A DNA stretch of 21,662 bases from CAVRQM01 sp964250775 (GTDB taxonomy: Bacteria > Pseudomonadota > Alphaproteobacteria > Acetobacterales > Acetobacteraceae): positions 1 through 21,662 of the forward strand of contig CAXUHK010000061.1 of assembly GCA_964250775.1 (NCBI GenBank), written 5' to 3'. Position 1 is the first letter of the stretch. Every line of letters begins with the position of its first letter. This document shows, in pieces, positions 16,706-21,662 of this stretch. Both the position numbers and the translations under genes were made by a program. The notes under the pieces were generated by a model that worked only from the letters and a program-made list of their open reading frames with translations, had not been told where the DNA came from and searched no databases.

Positions 16706-18594
16706 CGCAGCAACCCGCGCAGGATGTCGATCGGCTTCGGCCGCTTCGCCTTGGCAGGTGGCGGCGGGTCGGGCGCAGCTGCGGCCGGGCCGGGCAACGC
16801 CGGGCACGGATCGAGGCCGCCGGCTTCGAGCGTGCCGGCGAAGTCGGACGCCAGTTTCGGTGCCCGCCAGTTGCCGGAGACACGCAACGGGATCACGACG
16901 CCCGGCCCGCTTCGCAGCATCGGGCGCAGCCGCAAAGCGAGCGTTTCGGCGTTGAGATCCACCTGCCCCCCGCCCTGCAGCGACAATCGTCCCGAGTCGA
17001 TCAGCAGCGGCGCCACCGTCGCGATACCGTGGGTCGCGTCGAAACCCACCGCCAGGCAGCGCAACGGCACCGCGCCACCCTCGCCGAGCGGCGGCAAATG
17101 GGCGGCGTGCAGCAGGTCGGCGAGCGCCGCCGCGTCGACGGTGACACCGGCGCCAGTAAGGTGGGCGGTGCCGGTCAGGCCCGCGGCCAACTCGTGCGGC
17201 GTCCGGCCGGTCGCGCGCAGATCGGCGTCGACCGCCACGCTCCCGCCGGCCAGGGCGGGTAGATGGGCCGCCAGCAGCAGCGACGCCACCGCCAGCCTCG
17301 GCGCGCGCAGCGTCATCGTCGTGGCGGGGATCGGCTGACGCGCATCGATGCGCAGGCTGGCGTTCATCTGCCCGCCGGCGCTGGCGGTCAACGGCTCCAG
17401 CGTCAACAGGCTGTCGTGCAACAGCAGGCGCAGGACGAGGTCGCGCAAATCGGGGTTGGCGAGCGCCGCAACCCGCAGCCGCAGGTCGCCGTCGAGCCGG
17501 CCGAGGCCGGCGAACGGCAACGGACGGTCGGAAACGACATGCGATACGGTCGGCTCCGGCGGCACCGTGGCGATGCCGGACGGAGCCGGCGGTGGCGGTC
17601 GCGGCGCATCCAGCATGGCGCGCAGCGCCGCGAGATCGATCCGTTGCGCGACGAGGCTGCCGGTCAGCGTGGGCCGTGTCCCAGGCGTCCAGGACAGGTC
17701 TCCGGCGACGTCCCCGGGCGATCCGGCGGCGCGCAGGTCAACCAGGGCGACACGCTGGCGCGTGCCGCTCAGCCGCGCGTCGAGGCTGAACGGGCCGGAG
17801 CCACGCAGCGTGACGCCGGCGAGCGCCGCGAGGCGGCCCAGGTCGGGAGCGCGGATCGCGACCGTGGCGGCAACGCCGCCAGCATCAGGGGACACGGTGC
17901 CGGACGCGCTCGCCGTGGCATCGTCGAGACTGACCTGGACCGTGAACGGCACGTCGGTCCCGCGTAGTGCCTCGGGGCCGACCGAAGCGGCGGCATGGAA
18001 CGCCGCGGCACTCGCCGTCACGTTCGCTCCGCCGCCGTCGGGGAAAGTCGCCTGGATCGCCGGCATCGGCCGCTGACCGTCCGGCACGGCGTGGCGACCG
18101 TCGTGCCAGGCGAGCGAGCCGCCCCGGGTTGTCAGGCGGTCGAGGTGGAAACCCCACCGCGCGGCCGCTTTGGCGGGAGACGGGGCAGGAGCAGGAACGG
18201 CGGCGGTTCTGTGCAGCTGCCAGTTCACGACCCCGGTGGCGTCGCGCTCCACCAGGATGTGAGGATCGGTCAGGCGCAGCGCGGTGACGCGGAACTGCCC
18301 GCGCAATAGCGGCCAGAACGCAACCGCCGCGCGGACCCGGCCGATCTGCGCCATCATCGGCCGCGAGCCGCCCGGCATGTTGGCCAGCGTGACGTCGCTC
18401 GCTGCAACCGTCAGATCCCAGCCGACGCGCAGCGGCCCAGCAATGCCCAGCGCCCGTCCGGTGGCACGCTGCACCGCCGCCTCGATCCGCGACTTCAGCC
18501 AAGCATCGCCGAGCCACGCCGCGGCCGACCCGCCGACCAAAACCAGCAAGGCGAGCGCGACGGCCACCAGCACGCGCCGCAGCCGACGGGACAT
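16702..18594 (-). CDS. AsmA-family envelope protein
   Basis: This 630-residue protein has an N-terminal membrane anchor (VLVAVALALLVLVGGSAAAWL) preceded by Arg residues, placing the rest in the periplasm. The following region has the AsmA N-terminal pattern: GIAGPLRVGWDLTVAASDV, MPGGSRPMMAQIGRV, WPLLRGQFRVTALRL, HILVERDATGVVNW. The C-terminal third has the AsmA_2-type pattern of amphipathic strands, including LRIDARQPIPATTMTLRAP and GLTGTAHLTGAGVTVDA. AsmA-like proteins are thought to be bridge-like proteins that affect outer-membrane lipid transport. A Pro/Ala-rich linker followed by a basic tail (AKAKRPKPIDILRGLLR) ends the protein. The ATG at 18594 is one base after the pseudouridine-synthase stop codon. 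It shares ATGA with the downstream ATP12-type gene. The role in this organism is inferred from family only. Confidence 0.87.
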   Translation of the reverse strand: MSRRLRRVLVAVALALLVLVGGSAAAWLGDAWLKSRIEAAVQRATGRALGIAGPLRVGWDLTVAASDVTLANMPGGSRPMMAQIGRVRAAVAFWPLLRGQFRVTALRLTDPHILVERDATGVVNWQLHRTAAVPAPAPSPAKAAARWGFHLDRLTTRGGSLAWHDGRHAVPDGQRPMPAIQATFPDGGGANVTASAAAFHAAASVGPEALRGTDVPFTVQVSLDDATASASGTVSPDAGGVAATVAIRAPDLGRLAALAGVTLRGSGPFSLDARLSGTRQRVALVDLRAAGSPGDVAGDLSWTPGTRPTLTGSLVAQRIDLAALRAMLDAPRPPPPAPSGIATVPPEPTVSHVVSDRPLPFAGLGRLDGDLRLRVAALANPDLRDLVLRLLLHDSLLTLEPLTASAGGQMNASLRIDARQPIPATTMTLRAPRLAVASLLLAAHLPALAGGSVAVDADLRATGRTPHELAAGLTGTAHLTGAGVTVDAAALADLLHAAHLPPLGEGGAVPLRCLAVGFDATHGIATVAPLLIDSGRLSLQGGGQVDLNAETLALRLRPMLRSGPGVVIPLRVSGNWRAPKLASDFAGTLEAGGLDPCPALPGPAAAAPDPPPPAKAKRPKPIDILRGLLR

Positions 18595-18595
18595 G

Positions 18596-19579
18596 CTACC
18601 GCACTCGCCGCGGCGGGCCGGGCGGCGGCGCCTCGAAGCCCAGCGTCTTGAACGTGGCCAGCATGTGCGGCGGCAGCGCCGCTTCCACCGCCAGCGTGCC
18701 GCCGTCGGGATGCGGCAGCTCGATGCGCCGCGCGTGCAGGTGCAACTGCTCGCCCAGGCCGTCGACGATGGCGCTGTTGCGGCCCTCCTTCTCCACGCCA
18801 TACGTGGCGTCGCCCAGGATCGGCGCGCCGATGCTGGCGCAGTGCACGCGCAATTGGTGCGTGCGCCCGGTCAACGGCCGCAGCTCCAGCCAAGCCAGCT
18901 TGCGCGCCGCGTGGTCGAGGGTGCGGAAATCGGTGATCGAGCTCGCGACCTCGGTGTCGTACTCGCCCGCCACCGCCGCGCGCTCGCCGCGGAAGCCGTC
19001 GACCTTGACCAGCTCGGCCTCGATCCGGCCCTCGACCGGCACCGGGCGGCCAACCACCACCGCCCAGTAGAACTTGTCGACGGCGCGGCTGCGAAACGCG
19101 GCGGCGAGCTTGGCCGCCACTCCTGGCGTGCGGGCGATGACGATGACGCCCGAGGTGTCGCGGTCCAGCCGATGCACCAGCCGGGGCCGATCCTGGCCGC
19201 CGGCGCGCAGGCCCTCCAGCATCATGTCGAGGTGGCAGGAGATGCCTGGGCCGCCCTGGCTCGGCAGGCCGGACGGCTTGTCCAGCACGATCAGCCGCTC
19301 GTCGCGATACAGCACCAGCCGCTCGACCTCGCGCGCAAGCTGCGGGTCGGGCGCGGCCGGCGCCGGCTCGGGCGGCTTCGGCAGCGGCGGGATACGGACC
19401 ATCTGGCCCGCGACCAGGCGCAGGTCGGCGCCGGCGCGCTTGCCGTCGACGCGGACCTGCCCGGTGCGACACCATTTCTGGATCACCGCCTGGGTCAGCG
19501 CCGGGAAATGGCGGCGGAACCAGCGGTCGAGCCGGATATCGGCCTCGTCGTCGCTGACCGCCCGCGTCGTCACAATCAT
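18596..19579 (-). CDS. rluC: RluC/RluD-type 23S rRNA pseudouridine synthase
   Basis: The 327-residue protein has an N-terminal S4-like RNA-binding domain (IRLDRWFRRHFPALTQAVIQKW, then VRVDGKRAGADLRLVAGQMV) and a catalytic RluA-family domain. The core is HRLDRDTSG (136-144) with D139 as the catalytic aspartate that attacks uridine. GRTHQLRVHCASIGAPILGD is the second conserved block. Such enzymes make pseudouridines in large-subunit rRNA; RluC is the likely type for this architecture, but RluD cannot be excluded by eye. The ATG at 19579 overlaps the rarA stop (ATGA) and is preceded by a strong GAGGAG site inside rarA. The longer upstream frame is a shadow of rarA. The Pro/Ala-rich segment PPLPKPPEPAPAAPD joins the two domains. 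Confidence 0.92.
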   Translation of the reverse strand: MIVTTRAVSDDEADIRLDRWFRRHFPALTQAVIQKWCRTGQVRVDGKRAGADLRLVAGQMVRIPPLPKPPEPAPAAPDPQLAREVERLVLYRDERLIVLDKPSGLPSQGGPGISCHLDMMLEGLRAGGQDRPRLVHRLDRDTSGVIVIARTPGVAAKLAAAFRSRAVDKFYWAVVVGRPVPVEGRIEAELVKVDGFRGERAAVAGEYDTEVASSITDFRTLDHAARKLAWLELRPLTGRTHQLRVHCASIGAPILGDATYGVEKEGRNSAIVDGLGEQLHLHARRIELPHPDGGTLAVEAALPPHMLATFKTLGFEAPPPGPPRRVR

Positions 19580-20886
19580 GACGCCTTCTCCTCGCGCAGC
19601 CGCGCCCAGTGCGCCAGGCGGCGGCCGATCTCGCGCTCGAAGCCGCGATCCGGCGGCCGGTAGAACGCGACGCGCGCCATGCCCTCGGGGAAATAATCGG
19701 CCCCCGAGAACGCGTCCTCGGCATCGTGGTCGTAGGCGTAGCCGGCGCCGTAGCCGAGTTGCTTCATCATCTTGGTCGGCGCGTTCAGGATGTGCGCCGG
19801 CGGCATCAGGCTGCCGGTGGCGCGCGCCGCCGCCTGCGCGCCCTTGATCGCCAAGTAGGCAGCGTTCGATTTCGGAGCGGTGCCCAAGTAAAGCACCGCC
19901 TGGGCCAACGCCAACTCGCCTTCCGGGCTGCCCAACCGTTCGTAGGCTTCCCAAGCCGCCAATGTCTGCGCCAGCGCCTGGGGATCCGCCAGCCCGATGT
20001 CCTCGGAGGCGAACCGTACCAGGCGGCGCGCGATGTAACGCGGGTCCTCGCCGCCGGCCAGCATCCGCGCGAACCAGTATAACGCCGCGTCGGCGTCCGA
20101 CCCGCGCAGGGCTTTGTGCAGCGCCGAGATCAGGTTGTAGTGCTCCTCCCTGTCCTTGTCGTACAACGCCGCGCGGCGCGACAGCAGCTCGGACAGGCCC
20201 GCCGCATCGAGCTTCGGCGTGTCGTCAGGCAAGGCCGCGAGCTGCTCGGCCATGTTGAGCAAATAGCGGCCATCGCCGTCGGCCATGGCGCGCAGCGTCT
20301 CGCGCGCTTGAGGCTCCAACGGCAACGGGCCGCCGGCCTGCTCGGCGCGGACCAGCAGCGCCTCCAGCGCCGCATCGTCCAGACGGCGCAGCACCAACAC
20401 CTGGCAACGCGACAACAGCGCGCCGTTCAGCGCGAATGACGGGTTCTCTGTAGTGGCCCCGACCAGCACGATGGTGCCGTTCTCCACGACCGGCAGGAAG
20501 CCGTCCTGCTGGGCGCGGTTGAAGCGATGGATCTCGTCCACGAACAGCAGCGTCGCTTGGCCTTCGGCGCGCCGGCCGGCGGCGTCCTCGAATACCCGTT
20601 TGAGATCGGCGACGCCGGAGAACACCGCCGAGAGCTGGGTGAACCGCAGGTTGGCGGCGTCGGCCAACAGCCGGGCGATGGTCGTCTTGCCCACACCAGG
20701 CGGACCCCAAAGGATCATCGACGCCAGTGAGCCGCGCGCCAGCATCCGGGTCAGCGTGCCGGCATTGCCGGTCAGATGCTCCTGCCCCACGATCTCCGGC
20801 AGCGAGCGCGGTCGCAACCGGTCCGCCAGTGGCGTTGCGCCACCGGCGAAGGCCGGGTGGCTACTCGCTTTCGGAGTCCTCGGCAC
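19576..20886 (-). CDS. rarA: Replication-associated recombination protein A (AAA+ ATPase)
   Basis: This 436-residue AAA+ protein of the RarA/MgsA/WRNIP1 family acts at stalled replication forks. Visible parts: PLADRLRPRSLPEIVGQEHL (19-38); Walker A GPPGVGKTT (61-69); Walker B LLFVDEIHRF (113-122); sensor GATTENPSF (143-151); LLSRCQV with the trans-acting Arg; and a C-terminal oligomerisation region including HYNLISALHKALRGSD, DPRYIARRLVRFASEDIGLADP and the closing ADYFPEGMARVAFYRP. The start is uncertain. A GTG at 20886 overlaps the end of rplQ by 26 bases and is my choice; another GTG exists at 20931, and no ATG fits before the conserved region. The upstream residues are poorly conserved in the family. 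Position in the rpoA-rplQ run suggests growth-linked expression. Confidence 0.92.
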   Translation of the reverse strand: MPRTPKASSHPAFAGGATPLADRLRPRSLPEIVGQEHLTGNAGTLTRMLARGSLASMILWGPPGVGKTTIARLLADAANLRFTQLSAVFSGVADLKRVFEDAAGRRAEGQATLLFVDEIHRFNRAQQDGFLPVVENGTIVLVGATTENPSFALNGALLSRCQVLVLRRLDDAALEALLVRAEQAGGPLPLEPQARETLRAMADGDGRYLLNMAEQLAALPDDTPKLDAAGLSELLSRRAALYDKDREEHYNLISALHKALRGSDADAALYWFARMLAGGEDPRYIARRLVRFASEDIGLADPQALAQTLAAWEAYERLGSPEGELALAQAVLYLGTAPKSNAAYLAIKGAQAAARATGSLMPPAHILNAPTKMMKQLGYGAGYAYDHDAEDAFSGADYFPEGMARVAFYRPPDRGFEREIGRRLAHWARLREEKAS

Positions 20887-21283
20887 GCTCGGGCTTCGGG
20901 CCGCTGTCCTGCCCCTTGGCCGACAGGTCACGGTCGACCAGCTCGATCACCGCCATGCTGGCCGCGTCACCGTAGCGCATCCCGGCACGCATCACCCGGC
21001 AATAGCCGCCCGTGCGCGCCTTGTAGCGGGCGGCCAACGTGCCGAACAGCTTCGTCACGATGACGTCGTCGCGGAGCTGGGCATAGGCCTGCCGGCGGGC
21101 GTGCAAGTCGCCACGCTTGGCCAACGAGATCAGCTTCTCGGCCACCGGCCGCAGCTCCTTGGCCTTGGGCAGAGTGGTAGTTATCTGCTCGTGCTTCAGC
21201 AGCGCGTGCGCCATGTTGCGGAACATGGCGTGGCGATGGCTGGTGGTCACGCCGAGCTTGCGGCCGGCGACTCCGTGACGCAT
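20861..21283 (-). CDS. rplQ: 50S ribosomal protein L17
   Basis: The 140-residue protein is bacterial L17, a large-subunit protein near the exit tunnel. The family opening MRHGVAGRKLGVTTSHRHAM and the LLKHEQITTTLPKAKELRPVAEKLI block are unmistakable, as is the C-terminal RYGDAASMAVIELVD. It follows rpoA by 19 bases, with an AGGAAC ribosome site. An acidic, Ser/Glu-rich tail (PKPERAEDSESE) after the core is longer than in the minimal L17 and overlaps the proposed start of rarA in another frame. The order rpoA-rplQ is the standard end of the alpha operon. Confidence 0.98.
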   Translation of the reverse strand: MRHGVAGRKLGVTTSHRHAMFRNMAHALLKHEQITTTLPKAKELRPVAEKLISLAKRGDLHARRQAYAQLRDDVIVTKLFGTLAARYKARTGGYCRVMRAGMRYGDAASMAVIELVDRDLSAKGQDSGPKPERAEDSESE

Positions 21284-21302
21284 AGGTTCGGTTCCTAGTT
21301 GT

Positions 21303-21662
21303 TCAGAACGGCTCTTCGAGCCGCTTGGCCAAGTCTTCCACGTTCTCCGGCGGCCAGCCGGTGACGGTCATGCCGAGGCCGAGGCCCATCGTTGACAGCA
21401 CTTCCTTGATCTCGTTCAAGGATTTGCGGCCGAAGTTCGGCGTACGCAGCATCTCCTGCTCGGATTTCTGCACCAAGTCGCCGATGTAGACGATGTTGTC
21501 GTTCTTCAGGCAATTGGCGCTGCGCACCGACAGTTCCAGCTCGTCCACCTTGCGCAGCAGGTTGCGGTTGAACGGCAGGTCGTCCTGCGGCTCCTCGAGG
21601 CGGACCTGCTGCGGCTCGTCGAAGTTGATGAACAACTGCAACTGGTCCTGCAGGATGCGCGC
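21303..21662 (-). CDS. rpoA: RNA polymerase alpha subunit, C-terminal part (5' end outside window)
   Basis: The frame is open to the window edge and encodes the last 119 residues of the alpha subunit. The visible part has the end of the first domain and linker (ILQDQLQLFINFDEP) and then the full alpha C-terminal domain. This includes ELSVRSANCL with the Arg that contacts UP elements, YIGDLVQKSEQEML, and the helix-hairpin-helix PNFGRKSLNEIKEVL. The protein ends AKRLEEPF. The gene is followed by rplQ after 19 bases, as in most bacteria, and its promoter lies outside the window. Confidence 0.97.
   Translation of the reverse strand, partial: ARILQDQLQLFINFDEPQQVRLEEPQDDLPFNRNLLRKVDELELSVRSANCLKNDNIVYIGDLVQKSEQEMLRTPNFGRKSLNEIKEVLSTMGLGLGMTVTGWPPENVEDLAKRLEEPF

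Overview
The window is 21.7 kb of strongly GC-rich bacterial chromosome with very tight gene packing: frequent 1-4 base gene overlaps, GTG starts and almost no intergenic space. The ATP12-type F1-ATPase chaperone beside rpoA/rplQ points to an Alphaproteobacterium. A Rhodospirillales/Acetobacteraceae-type organism is my guess from general look only. No tRNA, rRNA, CRISPR array, insertion sequence or phage gene was seen.

Left edge (1-365): the 3' end of a gene encoding an NPF-repeat tail, then an unreliable stretch with a G11/C16 homopolymer and a 10-N scaffold gap. A perfect GC hairpin abuts the gap. Region 366-2411 (minus) encodes a secreted PQQ-type beta-propeller protein with a DUF5666-like C-terminal module.

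Region 2565-9666 holds two complete but different CUT2/ribose-type sugar importers, transcribed divergently from a 156-base control region (6021-6176). The minus operon runs binding protein - ATPase - permease. The plus operon runs ATPase - permease - binding protein. No sugar kinase, isomerase, dehydrogenase or dedicated regulator is present, so the substrates cannot be read from context.

Region 9674-12878 is a copper-defence module. It has a CueR-type MerR regulator (minus), a textbook CueR operator between the divergent genes, a P1B-1 copper ATPase with N-terminal YHS and heavy-metal-binding domains, and a secreted DUF305 protein. The operator lies so close to the ATPase start codon that its mRNA may be leaderless. 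A DAO-family FAD oxidoreductase (12878-14140) is translationally coupled to the DUF305 gene.

Region 14180-15343 encodes the most unusual protein. It is a photolyase/cryptochrome FAD domain that begins exactly where the normal antenna domain should end and carries a possible Rossmann-like domain at its C-terminus instead. A small helical protein of unknown function follows (15390-15719).

Region 15723-21662 (minus) is a seven-gene housekeeping run, rpoA (partial) - rplQ - rarA - rluC-type pseudouridine synthase - AsmA-family protein - ATP12 chaperone - acylphosphatase. Most of its junctions overlap, which suggests one long transcript continuing from the ribosomal protein/RNA polymerase alpha operon.
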